DNA from: a virus
Reading direction: 5' to 3' (one strand)
Length of the DNA stretch: 43,865 bases
Virus record (IMG/VR): IMGVR_UViG_3300006622_000020
Location: 1 to 43,865 of that record
This document shows, piece by piece, positions 19,076-28,695 of the stretch. The position numbers were made by a program, and so were the translations under genes. The notes beneath the pieces were generated by a model. The model searched no databases. It had not been told where the DNA came from and saw only the letters and a list, made by a program, of their open reading frames with translations. Every line of letters begins with the position of its first letter. The stretch's first letter is position 1.

Positions 19076-20950
19076 CTAGGAACTGAAAGAAACCTTTTGT
19101 CGAGGCCAAACTCTGCCTGATTCTGGTCTTCTTCCTTCTGATGTTGCCTCTGATCCGCCTGCGATGTATTTACCGCTTCCCATTCTTATACCCCAAGGTA
19201 TATGTACTCTTAATGGAGGTGTTCCGTATAATTCAGATAAGTCTGCTTGACCATTTTGGTATTGATTGTCCTTAATTGAATTAACATCCGTTGAAGAATA
19301 TAACATTGTAGATGGTATATCAGCTGGGGTAGGACTATTAGAAAAGTCAATTAAATCTTCTCCAATTAAATTCTCTTTTGCATGTTTTATCATTAGTGCT
19401 TTTAATTCAGCAATAGATGGATATACTCCTCGTTGAGTATAATACCAATCTAAGAATACGACCGCACAACCTGCTGCAACTGGTCCTGCACAACTTGTTC
19501 CACTAAAGTATCCCCATTTGCCATCTGAATAATTACCTGTTGGATAACTTGTCCAAGTATATGCACCATAAGCAGCAAAGTCAATTCCTGGTCCTCTATT
19601 ACTATAATCATCCATTAATCTATTTACATCATCTTGTTGACAAGCAGCAATTGTAAATTGATTATCACCACCACCAGCTTCTTGTCTTAATGGATAAAAT
19701 GTTAAAGCATTAGAACTTACATTAGTTGTAAATTGATTTCTTTCTTCACTGTCTAAAGTATTAATTACACCGTCAGCCCCCACGCCTACAACTATTTGTG
19801 TATTAAATCTTCCGTCTTCTGGGTCAACAAACACGTGAGCATTATTACCTGCAGATTTAAAATGATATATTCCATTATAGTTATTAAACTGACCCATAAT
19901 GGTATCATAAGAAGAGGATCTTGTTTGGTCAGGAATAGAAATACACCAATGTTTAGTTAATGAACCTGGGTCTTCAATAACTCTTGGAATTAAATTCGCA
20001 TCTGTAAATGGTGTTAAATCATTTCCCCAAGCAAGGCCGGGTCGATTAATTTGAGTAAGATTTCCATCTTTATCACGTACGTTTAATGTTTGTATGTGAT
20101 CACAGCGATAAAATCTTTCATGGTCAACACCAATATAACCCCAAGCACCAGTAACTACGGTTGCATTACGAACTCCTGTCACTGGGTTAACGGGTTTGCT
20201 GATATGCCATTGTAATACTCCATAGTAACAGTTCGTAACACCGTCTGACAAATAAACCACTCTTAAAGTCGACTTTTTACCCCAACCACAATGTTTACCA
20301 CCGGCTGCACTTAATACTCCAATTGCATGATTTGAAAACCAATTTGCACTATCATTTGTTACTTGATTATTTCTTGCATCATTCAACGAACTACTAACTG
20401 TTGACCAATCCATTGGAATAAATCTTGAATTCGTACTATCAAATTCCTGGAAGTCAACGTGATTTTCATGGCCTGCATTACTTGCTGAAGGAGTACCCGC
20501 TTCAATCGCAACAATATCAACATACTCGCCTAAAAAGTTTGACTTAACGGTATCATCAAATTGATATTCAGAACCTTGAAAATATCCAAAAGGTTGAGTT
20601 CCATCAGCAGGGTCAAACTCGCTTGAAAAGAACATGTTTAATCCGGTATTATCTGCACCAGCAGTACCACCATTAGGAGCAAATTTAGTTCTGTATGTTA
20701 CAGTTCCACTTTCATATCTAGGAGTCGTTGACGGATAAGATACTTCTTCCACTCTTTTTTCTGGTAAACATTCTAAAACTTTACCACTTGCTATAATTAT
20801 ATCTGCCTCTTCTTCAGTTAACATCATTACTAACAAGCCGTCAAACAGATCTGGGTTATTGTTTAACTCCATATCTCTTGCTTCGTTTTCCAATAGGTCT
20901 GTTTCCAGAACTCCTGGCTGCATAACGATGTTGTACATTTTCTTAGACAT
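19076..20950 (-). CDS. Subtilisin-like (S8) protease-fold virion protein with Glu at the catalytic Asp site
   Basis: 624 aa. S8 landmarks appear in order: VDIVAIEAGT (canonical xDxG block, with E150 where Asp is expected), NHAIGVLSAAGG (His block, H208), FKSAGNNAHV (oxyanion Asn, N369) and FSGTSCAGPVAAG (nucleophile S486). The N-terminal about 100 residues look like an added prodomain or docking region. There is no signal peptide, as expected for a virion component. It lies between the cupredoxin fibre-like gene (3-base gap) and gp8, so it is probably tail or baseplate associated. It may cleave host surface protein or process a phage structural protein. The Asp-to-Glu change may lower or alter activity; Ser, His and Asn are retained. 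Confidence 0.8.
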   Translation of the reverse strand: MSKKMYNIVMQPGVLETDLLENEARDMELNNNPDLFDGLLVMMLTEEEADIIIASGKVLECLPEKRVEEVSYPSTTPRYESGTVTYRTKFAPNGGTAGADNTGLNMFFSSEFDPADGTQPFGYFQGSEYQFDDTVKSNFLGEYVDIVAIEAGTPSASNAGHENHVDFQEFDSTNSRFIPMDWSTVSSSLNDARNNQVTNDSANWFSNHAIGVLSAAGGKHCGWGKKSTLRVVYLSDGVTNCYYGVLQWHISKPVNPVTGVRNATVVTGAWGYIGVDHERFYRCDHIQTLNVRDKDGNLTQINRPGLAWGNDLTPFTDANLIPRVIEDPGSLTKHWCISIPDQTRSSSYDTIMGQFNNYNGIYHFKSAGNNAHVFVDPEDGRFNTQIVVGVGADGVINTLDSEERNQFTTNVSSNALTFYPLRQEAGGGDNQFTIAACQQDDVNRLMDDYSNRGPGIDFAAYGAYTWTSYPTGNYSDGKWGYFSGTSCAGPVAAGCAVVFLDWYYTQRGVYPSIAELKALMIKHAKENLIGEDLIDFSNSPTPADIPSTMLYSSTDVNSIKDNQYQNGQADLSELYGTPPLRVHIPWGIRMGSGKYIAGGSEATSEGRRPESGRVWPRQKVSFSS

Positions 20951-20953
20951 TTA

Positions 20954-22822
20954 TTAGCTCTCGAGTTTAAGTGCGTCGATTGTGACAGTCACCGTACCTG
21001 TGGATCCTGAATTGTTTTTAATTGCTACAGGAACTTCTGTTTCTGAATTATCAAGCCAACCAATAATTGCTGGTGTCATTTTAAATACTTGAGTACCAGA
21101 AGCTGTTGAAATAACTTCAGCAATAACTCCTGCACCATCAGCAGGATCAGTACCTTGTGTTCTACCTGCGTCTGCTGTTCTTGAAGCAACGTCACAATAT
21201 ATTCTTACCCAGCATTGCTTATCTACCGTAATCTTTTGTAATCCAAATGATTTGCCTAATGTTGAATATAATACATTTGCAGAAGCGCCATCTGAAATTG
21301 AAGAAGTGGTTTCTGCTTCCTGTACTCTTGATGCTCCACCACCGCCTGCTGATGGATCGGCAATAACAATATCACCAATCATTGATGAATGTGCTGTACA
21401 AATATACTTATAAGTACCAGAAATATTTCCAGGTACTTTCCAATATAATGTTCCTTCGTATTTACCTTGTGCGGCTGAACCTACTGATTTAGTACCGTCG
21501 TTTGCGTAATGAACCAAACCTGTATTATAAGCAGTCGTTGCGTCTGATCTTATTTCAAATGGATGCATTGAAGTAGCACCATTTAATTCAAATGCAACTG
21601 TTTGACCAGCTTGTACATATACTGTTGGGTTATCACCTGGCAATTGGTCCATTGTGTATTTTGAACTATCAGGACCTACAACATAATAAGTTGTTACCGC
21701 GGTTGCGGCCATGTCATGAATATCGAGATCGGCTTCGTCAACTTCTGTTAATCCGGCAAGAGTAGATGAACCACCACCGCCACTTGCAGCAGCCCATTGA
21801 TAATCAGAACCATTCCATTGTAAGAATTCGTTTGTAGCTGCGCCTGAAACATTTAAATGAGTATCAACTTTAGAATCCGCATATCTAATTGAAGATTCTA
21901 CTGAAGCAACACCTGATGTTGCTGTAATTGTTGTACCGTCTGTAATAGCAGCAACTAAATCAGCAACTGTTTCTTTCTTTGAATTACCTGAATCGTTTGC
22001 ATCAACAAATGCAATACTATCGGCTGCTTGGTCGATTACGCCGGAAGCCAAACCATTTAGATCTGTTCCGCCACCGCCACCGCCGCCACCGCTTGAAGCA
22101 ATTGTAATTGTATCAGCAGTATTATTAGCAGTTAGTGTTACGTTGGCTCCTGCGACAAATGTAACTTCAGTTGTTGCACTATCCGCTCCAATTGTAGTAC
22201 CGCCAACAGTTATTTGTGTAAATGTGTTTTGATCTGCAGGTTGTGCGATCCAAGAATAATCTGAACCATCCCAACTTAATACTTCGTTATCACTAGCACT
22301 GCTTGTATTTAAATGTCCATCAACATCGGTATTTGCGAATGATCCACCACCGCTTCCACCTGACCCACCTTCAACCCAACTATAAGAACCGTTTGCGCTC
22401 GTACCAAGAACGTAACCATCTACTTCATCGTTTAGTATATTGGCCGAATATACAAAAGTGTTTAGAGGATCAACATAATTAAGAATATCTCCAGCAGAAT
22501 TATCGGATAATAATTTATTCCAACCTCCGTGAGCATAATACATTTTACCGGTGTCATGTGCATGCCCAATAATACCATGATAGGTACTTGCATTAACATC
22601 TGTTAGTAATGCTTCAGTTGAATATAAGAATGATACTTTATGCGGTTTACCTAATAAATCCAAAGCACCGTTGGTATCAAATAAATCAATTGGATTATTT
22701 GCATTACCTAATGCTAAGTATACTTCCGTAAAGTTATCGTTTGCTTTATCAAAAGCGTTACGTAACGGATCACCAGTTCCGTCATTCGCAGATGCTCCGA
22801 TATTAATTATTTGCTTGGCCAT
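20954..22822 (-). CDS. Fibre-like virion protein with embedded cupredoxin (type-1 copper-like) domain
   Basis: 622 aa. It opens with MAKQIINIGASANDGTGD and continues LRNAFDKANDNFTEVY, a common N-terminus of T4-like marine fibre/structural proteins. Glycine-rich linkers (for example GGGGGGGGTDLNG) separate repeated modules ending WDGSDYSW or WNGSDYQW. Residues about 390-495 form a cupredoxin-like domain: PTVYVQAGQTVAFELNG, then MHPFEI with H420, then GTYKYICTAHSSMIGDIVI with C475, H478 and M481. The His, Cys-x2-His-x2-Met ligand set and spacing match type-1 blue copper proteins such as amicyanin. The C-terminal about 120 residues are a separate beta domain. The gene has its own late-promoter box. 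Copper binding is inferred from motifs only. Confidence 0.8.
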   Translation of the reverse strand: MAKQIINIGASANDGTGDPLRNAFDKANDNFTEVYLALGNANNPIDLFDTNGALDLLGKPHKVSFLYSTEALLTDVNASTYHGIIGHAHDTGKMYYAHGGWNKLLSDNSAGDILNYVDPLNTFVYSANILNDEVDGYVLGTSANGSYSWVEGGSGGSGGGSFANTDVDGHLNTSSASDNEVLSWDGSDYSWIAQPADQNTFTQITVGGTTIGADSATTEVTFVAGANVTLTANNTADTITIASSGGGGGGGGTDLNGLASGVIDQAADSIAFVDANDSGNSKKETVADLVAAITDGTTITATSGVASVESSIRYADSKVDTHLNVSGAATNEFLQWNGSDYQWAAASGGGGSSTLAGLTEVDEADLDIHDMAATAVTTYYVVGPDSSKYTMDQLPGDNPTVYVQAGQTVAFELNGATSMHPFEIRSDATTAYNTGLVHYANDGTKSVGSAAQGKYEGTLYWKVPGNISGTYKYICTAHSSMIGDIVIADPSAGGGGASRVQEAETTSSISDGASANVLYSTLGKSFGLQKITVDKQCWVRIYCDVASRTADAGRTQGTDPADGAGVIAEVISTASGTQVFKMTPAIIGWLDNSETEVPVAIKNNSGSTGTVTVTIDALKLES

Positions 22823-22855
22823 AGCTCTTCTTTCCTAAAATTTTATTTAATTAAA

Positions 22856-22863
22856 TATTTATT
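22856..22863 (-). promoter_or_regulatory. Late promoter box AATAAATA upstream of the cupredoxin fibre gene
   Basis: The minus strand reads AATAAATA in the 42-base spacer after the gp7-like gene, about 33 bases before ATG 22822. It is a late-box variant placed as at other structural genes here. Confidence 0.5.
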
Positions 22864-22864
22864 G

Positions 22865-25800
22865 TTAATATGTGGTGTCGTAATCGTTCTCGAAGTATTT
22901 GTTAATTAATCTTCTCATATCAGGCGTTACAACATGACCTACACCTGATTCTCTCAGCCATACTACTTTACCATAATCACTAATTCTACTATTCGTACCA
23001 TATACGAATCCGCCTGTTAACTGAGACCCAGTATAATTAGTTGCTTGCGCAAATCTGAAAGATGAATCGTTTGCACTTAAGAACGTTGGGCTGTTAGCAA
23101 TAATGTTACTGCCTCCGCCGACAAATGGCACAGTAACGTCTTGCATACCGTTCATTTGTAATATTCTTCTTTGAGGTATTGGGTTTCTAAACTGATCGTA
23201 TCCATCATTAGGATATTCATCACCAGTTTCAAGTTCGTTAGAAGGATAATAGAATCTGCTGTTTCTATATTGATCTGTATTTGTTTGAGATATTAAACAA
23301 GCAATTACATCAACACTTAGATCTCTTATTTCAATTGCTGCTCTCAATGCAAGAGCACCACCGTTTGATTGTCCTAGAATACGAATCTTGTTTTCATCAA
23401 CGTTATTATATAGTTTCAGTTTGGCAATCATTTCTATTATCATATCAATGTCAGGACCATTGCTGATTTCCATTGAGACGTTCCACGAATTCACAAATCC
23501 TTGTATACCAATCAATATATGTCCTGGTAAATCATCTGCCCATGATTCAACCATTGCCGCACCAGTTCCACCATTACCATGTAATAATATCGCAACTGGG
23601 TAAGGACCTGTTCCTACAGTCGGCATTCCAACAGTAACTTCGTAATCATGGAATCCTTGATCCCATTGTCTTGTAATTGTTAGATCACCAGCAGAACCTT
23701 CAACTAACGTTAATCCACCAGTTCCACCAGGAGTATGATCGGCGGCAACAAATGTACTATCAGCAGTATAGTTTGTAATAGAAGCTCTTAAGTCTGTTAT
23801 GTCTGCTTGATCGAACGGAGAACCTTGACCTTGATCGTTGAACTTTCTCAAGAATCTTTGCTTTATTGATCCGCCTGCATATGCCTTGAATATAAAGTCA
23901 CCAAATAGTTTTGAACCTGCTAGGTGAACATTCTCTCTTAATAGTTTTTCATATTCTTGAATAGGCAACGTAGATTTAATTTGATACGAATACTCTTGGT
24001 AGAAATTACTATCTTGTATTCTCATTCCTGAGTCAAGGTATTCTTGGTCGTAAGTAATAACAGTATCAAACACTGTATAGACAACGTTTACCTGAGCAGT
24101 ATACCAGAACTGTTCTTTTAACGAAGGAACAACAACTTCATTCCACCTTTGTGTAATAGCATCAGCAGCAGTACCATTTGATAATTGTGTAAACAATATT
24201 CCCGTGCCTGAATTAATTGGGAATCCTTGTTTAGTCATATCATAAACTGCGAATCCATCTGAAGCAGTGCTCTGTAACCATCCTTCAACCTGAGGACTAA
24301 GAAGAGGGAAAAGAGCTGTTGGATCATTGTTTAAAACGATCTGTAAAATAATCAGAGCCATGGATGATGTTGGGCGAAGTATATCGTTAGTCGTAGATCC
24401 GTTTTGTTTCCAACCACTTAGGTGAGAATTTTGTCCTGCCCAATATCCACCAGTTTTACCTTGAGTGTCAGCAAAAACAAATCCTTCAGCTATTTTGTTT
24501 CCGTCACTATCTCTTAGCTCGCCTTTACCTTCGGCAAACTCTAGACTTGAGAAATCAACTAAGCCAGGATCATATCCAACATAACCAAATCCGGAATTAA
24601 TAATCTCTACTTCTTCTACTTTACCTACGGCAAATTCTGTTTCGGCAAGCATAATTGCGTTATCACCGAATCTTTTATAATCATCATAGTCGTTTGTAAT
24701 AATAGAAACATTAAACTCAGAAAGTGGTGAATTAACTAAACGTATATTTTCGTCTGAATTAAATCCATAATAATTAAATGGTACAACAGTTAGGTATCCT
24801 TCCGATTGGTCAATATTTTGGATCACACCAACCACTAAAGAATCAACACCTTGTATTCTATCGCCGATTGAGAAACTACCTGCATCACCAGCATCAGCAA
24901 ATAAAATAAGTTGATTTTTACGATCTAAATTTTTAACTAGTGAATCTTGTGCAAGAGCAAATACATCGTTTGTATAATCGGCCCCTGGGTTAACATTTTC
25001 AAAAGAAGCGATTCTTCCGATTGTTAAATCTTGAATTGAGAATGCTTGATTTAAAGGAGTCGTTAGATTCACAGGAGATGCCGTACCTGACATTGGAGTT
25101 GGGTCTCCGTAATCTGCGGCGTTTAATGCTATTGATAAGTAAGGAGTAATTGGATCTGTAATAACAGAAGCAACTGAAGTATCTGTTAAAGCAGAAACCT
25201 TTACATCGTCTGCACTTCCTGTATCAGCAAATTGTGGTCCAGGAGAAGATAGGTTCTTTGTGGTAAGTTGATTTTCTACTAAAGAAAGATTAATTGTAAG
25301 ACCTGATTGTGAAGCTGTTATTGTAGAAAGATCTTGCATGATCTGGCCGGCATTCATTTTAAAACCAAGAACACTTTCGTTTTGTCCAACGACCGTACCT
25401 ATATTACCGAAAGAATCTGTAAGAGTTTCTCCAATAATAAATCCTTTGTTATAACCTGTCTCTCCATTGTTTAAAATAATAGATTGGTCAGAAACAATTA
25501 ACCTTGTGTTATCAATAGTATAGCCATATCCGCCATCTTCTAACTCATATGCAATTTCTCCAGAAACATCTGTTGAAACTTTGGTGACAATTGCTGTACC
25601 TGCATAAGCATCTTTTTGTCTTACATCAAATACTTCACCAACCTTTCTTCTTGTGGCTGCAGCTGATCCTATTGGATTGTTAACTTCAAATCTTGATAGA
25701 GAACCGTTAGTTTTACCAAAGCTAACAACCTCTCCATTAATGTTTGTGATAATATCTTCATACTTTTTAAACGTACCTTGAATACCATCGAGATATATGA

Positions 25801-26383
25801 TAGGCGTTTTAACTCCATTTAAAACAAAGAAGTTAACTGATCTTACTGAGGCCTTTGCTCCTGTTACTGCACCTTCAATATTACGTGCTAATAAATCATA
25901 GTATTCATATTCTTTGCCAGATTTTGACGTGAATAAATTATTGTTTGGAAACATTTGTAAGTATGTACCTTGCTTCCATTCTGAATCAGAAATCTTTTGC
26001 ATCTTAGCAGAAGGATAGACAAGTTCAATATCAAACTCTTGATAGAAAATAGCAAAGAATAATTCAATACCTCGAGCGGTACCTTTTGCACGATATAGAT
26101 CAAGAATATTTTTAATAATAAACTTAATAAGATCGGCTTTAAGTGGAAGATCGGCAAGGAACTTTTTCTTAAAGAGTATAATCATACTCTCTAATGTGGT
26201 ATCTATATCTTTGGTTTCAAATAATCTTCGTGATTGATAGAGATGCTGATTCTCTTGAGATTCAGACCACTTATAATAGTCCTCTACTAATTGAACAAGC
26301 TCAGGTCCGTCTTCCCTATATATTGCTGGGAATTGGCGCTTAACAAAAAGCGATATGTTTTTTTCTATTTCACCCTGAGGCAT
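22865..26383 (-). CDS. gp7: gp7-like baseplate wedge protein fused to a C-terminal alpha/beta-hydrolase
   Basis: 1172 aa. The N-terminus (FVKRQFPAIYREDGPELVQL, ILDLYRAKGTARGIELFF, FYQEFDIELVYPSAKM) matches the pattern near the C-terminal region of T4 gp7 (YDFYSTKGIEASYKFLFK), and the gene lies between gp6 and gp8 as in T4. The wedge part ends near residue 850 (SKLFGDFIFKAYAGG). After a Gly/Thr-rich linker, residues about 895-1165 form an alpha/beta-hydrolase: VAILLHGNGGTG (oxyanion HG, H935), RILGQSNGGALALR (nucleophile elbow, S1006), MNGMQDVTVPFVGG (acid D1082) and ESGVGHVVTPD (H1150). Motifs and spacing resemble polyhydroxybutyrate-depolymerase/feruloyl-esterase-like esterases (COG3509-type). 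T4 gp7 has no such domain. Substrate unknown; a host surface ester or polymer is a guess. Confidence 0.8.
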   Translation of the reverse strand: MPQGEIEKNISLFVKRQFPAIYREDGPELVQLVEDYYKWSESQENQHLYQSRRLFETKDIDTTLESMIILFKKKFLADLPLKADLIKFIIKNILDLYRAKGTARGIELFFAIFYQEFDIELVYPSAKMQKISDSEWKQGTYLQMFPNNNLFTSKSGKEYEYYDLLARNIEGAVTGAKASVRSVNFFVLNGVKTPIIYLDGIQGTFKKYEDIITNINGEVVSFGKTNGSLSRFEVNNPIGSAAATRRKVGEVFDVRQKDAYAGTAIVTKVSTDVSGEIAYELEDGGYGYTIDNTRLIVSDQSIILNNGETGYNKGFIIGETLTDSFGNIGTVVGQNESVLGFKMNAGQIMQDLSTITASQSGLTINLSLVENQLTTKNLSSPGPQFADTGSADDVKVSALTDTSVASVITDPITPYLSIALNAADYGDPTPMSGTASPVNLTTPLNQAFSIQDLTIGRIASFENVNPGADYTNDVFALAQDSLVKNLDRKNQLILFADAGDAGSFSIGDRIQGVDSLVVGVIQNIDQSEGYLTVVPFNYYGFNSDENIRLVNSPLSEFNVSIITNDYDDYKRFGDNAIMLAETEFAVGKVEEVEIINSGFGYVGYDPGLVDFSSLEFAEGKGELRDSDGNKIAEGFVFADTQGKTGGYWAGQNSHLSGWKQNGSTTNDILRPTSSMALIILQIVLNNDPTALFPLLSPQVEGWLQSTASDGFAVYDMTKQGFPINSGTGILFTQLSNGTAADAITQRWNEVVVPSLKEQFWYTAQVNVVYTVFDTVITYDQEYLDSGMRIQDSNFYQEYSYQIKSTLPIQEYEKLLRENVHLAGSKLFGDFIFKAYAGGSIKQRFLRKFNDQGQGSPFDQADITDLRASITNYTADSTFVAADHTPGGTGGLTLVEGSAGDLTITRQWDQGFHDYEVTVGMPTVGTGPYPVAILLHGNGGTGAAMVESWADDLPGHILIGIQGFVNSWNVSMEISNGPDIDMIIEMIAKLKLYNNVDENKIRILGQSNGGALALRAAIEIRDLSVDVIACLISQTNTDQYRNSRFYYPSNELETGDEYPNDGYDQFRNPIPQRRILQMNGMQDVTVPFVGGGSNIIANSPTFLSANDSSFRFAQATNYTGSQLTGGFVYGTNSRISDYGKVVWLRESGVGHVVTPDMRRLINKYFENDYDTTY

Positions 26384-26398
26384 TATTGTTCTCTCTTA

Positions 26399-28273
26399 TT
26401 AATAAGCTGTGCCAGATCCTGTTGATGTTGAAGTTGAAACAGCCGCCTGTGTAGCAGTTGCTTGTCCTCCTGATTCATCCAGGTCCATAACTACTTTAAC
26501 ATCAGTGTCTCTCAATATAAACACTCTTCCTTGTGGTGCTTTAATATCGTTTTCAATTGTCTTTGCCGTTATCCTAATTGCTGAACCAGTAAATGCTTCT
26601 ATCTTAAAGTTAGTTAATTTAACTTCACCTTTAATATAATCAACTGTTCCTGCAGTAGGATTAATAATTTGTGGATTCGTAACATCATCAGTTATTATCA
26701 TAATGTTTCCATTGCCATCGTCTTGTAAAAATACACAAGTATTATCAATGTCAAATGGAGATGATTTAATCGCAGGTTTATAATTGGCAAAACCATTTGC
26801 TGCTTTATAAGGATATGGTCTAACTAAACCGGCTTCGAATCTAAATGTTGGGTTGGTATTAAAATTAAGCGGTGGTGAATATTCAATAATAGGAACAACA
26901 TTAATTTCATTACTTAATATACCTACATCTAATGCATCGACAATTCCAGAAATTTTGGATGATCTTAAAGTACTATCAAACGATTCTAGGTTGTCATCTG
27001 AATACTTTTGTATTGCCTGTCTTACAAGTGATTCTAAATCAGAGGCAGATTTTTCTGTATTCTTTTTACTATAATTTACACTTACCGTCATATCACCATA
27101 AACGAATTCTGTTTGTTTAAATATCGGCTCAATACCTAATGGAGCTCTTTCTTTTAAATAAGCAATATATGAATTAGATAATGTTGAAGATATGATTCTT
27201 GTATTGTCGTTTAGGAATACTGAAATAGCAACTCGTCCAAATTGAGGTGGATCTAATTGCTCACCACCATACGCAGATACCGCTGTAATTTCAGGGAATG
27301 CCTGCTGTAATAATATTTCGTAATCTTTCGTTGTGACTGCTCTTTCTTGAACCTGTAATGCCTTAGGAGCAAAGTATCGAATGCTTTCCATTGATTCACG
27401 TTCTTGTCCACCTGAAGCGGCAGAAACTACAGTTGCATTTACTGTACCGTTTTCACCAATGAATGTTTGACCAAAAGTATCTGCTCCATTTGGTTCTTCT
27501 CCTGAACATATTCTATATCGTACTCTTACATCTTCAAATTCTTCAGGCTGTAAACCAAACTTATTCTTACCAAAGTAAATAGAATACTTTTCATCAAGAT
27601 ATGGTTCAAGATAGAATACTTTATCTTCAGGCTTAACACCGTAAATTGTATTTGCTCTTGTGAATACGTTTGCATCGTCTGTTGCTTCTGCATCAACAAA
27701 GACAACAATTGAATCTGTATCTACTTCGTTGTTTGTAAGGAATACTCTTAATACACCATCTGCATCAACAATGAATCCTTCTCTTTGGAAACTTGTTAAC
27801 ATTTCACCTTCAAACATTTCTACATTTTGTACTTCAAATATTCCTGGTGCAGTTCTTCTTGCTGTATATGATTGGTCTGTGACAAAGTTATAACTCTCAC
27901 CTTGAAAGTTAGCAGATAAAGCAAAGTATCTTGGAATTGAGATTGTTGAATCTGTTGTGACTGTATCTTGAATTCTTAAATTAACAACTGCCTTAGCAGA
28001 TTTGCGTGAACGAGGAATATAGTTTAATTCTTTTGCATGAGAAACGATAGAGTTCTTGAGGACGGCAGAGTCAAGAAACATTTCGTTAAGAGCCATGTTT
28101 GTATAGAAGTTATTATTATAACTATTAAAAGCAAGTACATCAAGTAAAGCAGACAGGTTAGAACCTTCAAAGTTATAGTCTTTGAATTGTGTTTGCGTTT
28201 GAAGATATACCTTAAACTGATCTTTGATTCTTTCAAAATCTAATTCAGTAATTGGTGTTTTTGGATTTGCCAT
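26399..28273 (-). CDS. gp6: Baseplate wedge subunit gp6
   Basis: 624 aa, close to T4 gp6 (660 aa). The N-terminal block (TELDFERIKDQFKVYLQTQ, FEGSNLSALLDVLAFNSYNN, MALNEMFLDSAVLKNSIVSH) is typical of gp6/J-like wedge proteins. The central part YFAPKALQVQERAVTTKDYE is the conserved segment of the baseplate J/gp6 superfamily. gp6 dimers form the continuous ring of the wedges around the hub. It follows gp25 by 2 bases and precedes the gp7-like gene by 15, reproducing the T4 6-7-8 order with gp25 brought next to it. The C-terminal tail is rich in Ser/Thr/Ala and low complexity. Confidence 0.9.
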   Translation of the reverse strand: MANPKTPITELDFERIKDQFKVYLQTQTQFKDYNFEGSNLSALLDVLAFNSYNNNFYTNMALNEMFLDSAVLKNSIVSHAKELNYIPRSRKSAKAVVNLRIQDTVTTDSTISIPRYFALSANFQGESYNFVTDQSYTARRTAPGIFEVQNVEMFEGEMLTSFQREGFIVDADGVLRVFLTNNEVDTDSIVVFVDAEATDDANVFTRANTIYGVKPEDKVFYLEPYLDEKYSIYFGKNKFGLQPEEFEDVRVRYRICSGEEPNGADTFGQTFIGENGTVNATVVSAASGGQERESMESIRYFAPKALQVQERAVTTKDYEILLQQAFPEITAVSAYGGEQLDPPQFGRVAISVFLNDNTRIISSTLSNSYIAYLKERAPLGIEPIFKQTEFVYGDMTVSVNYSKKNTEKSASDLESLVRQAIQKYSDDNLESFDSTLRSSKISGIVDALDVGILSNEINVVPIIEYSPPLNFNTNPTFRFEAGLVRPYPYKAANGFANYKPAIKSSPFDIDNTCVFLQDDGNGNIMIITDDVTNPQIINPTAGTVDYIKGEVKLTNFKIEAFTGSAIRITAKTIENDIKAPQGRVFILRDTDVKVVMDLDESGGQATATQAAVSTSTSTGSGTAY

Positions 28274-28275
28274 CT

Positions 28276-28695
28276 CTATCTATTCCTTTTTAATATAACA
28301 TCTAATGAAATTGGTTGTTGCTCGTTACGAACATAGAACGTAATTTTAACTGCCACGGTTCCTGCATCGAGGTCACCTGAAACAAATACGTCAATTAAAC
28401 TTGCTCTTGGTTCGTATGTATTAATTGTAGATGTTACTCTGTCTTTAATTAGTTTAAGCGTTCCTGGTGTTAGATTCTCAAAAAGCATATCACGAATATT
28501 GCCACCTAAATAAGGTTGCATTGGTCTTTCACCACGATCGGTTAATATAAGATTCTTAATTGCGTCTTTAACTGCTGTCTCGTCTTTTTGTAATGCAATG
28601 TCTTTTGACACAGGACTGATACGAAGATCCTTATGGAAGTCCGTATAAAGATTTACCTTTTTCTTTTTAGGTGATAAGTACTCTGCTATTGACAT
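28276..28695 (-). CDS. gp25: Baseplate wedge subunit gp25
   Basis: 139 aa, compared with 132 in T4. It contains the gp25/GpW signature: YTDFHKDLRISPVSKDIAL, DETAVKDAIKNLILTDRGER, then PYLGGNIRDMLFENLTP. gp25 joins the wedge to the sheath and helps nucleate sheath polymerisation. Despite a lysozyme-like family name it is structural. It abuts the stop-to-start junction with the M15 protein gene and sits 2 bases before gp6, so the three are very probably co-translated. Confidence 0.9.
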   Translation of the reverse strand: MSIAEYLSPKKKKVNLYTDFHKDLRISPVSKDIALQKDETAVKDAIKNLILTDRGERPMQPYLGGNIRDMLFENLTPGTLKLIKDRVTSTINTYEPRASLIDVFVSGDLDAGTVAVKITFYVRNEQQPISLDVILKRNR

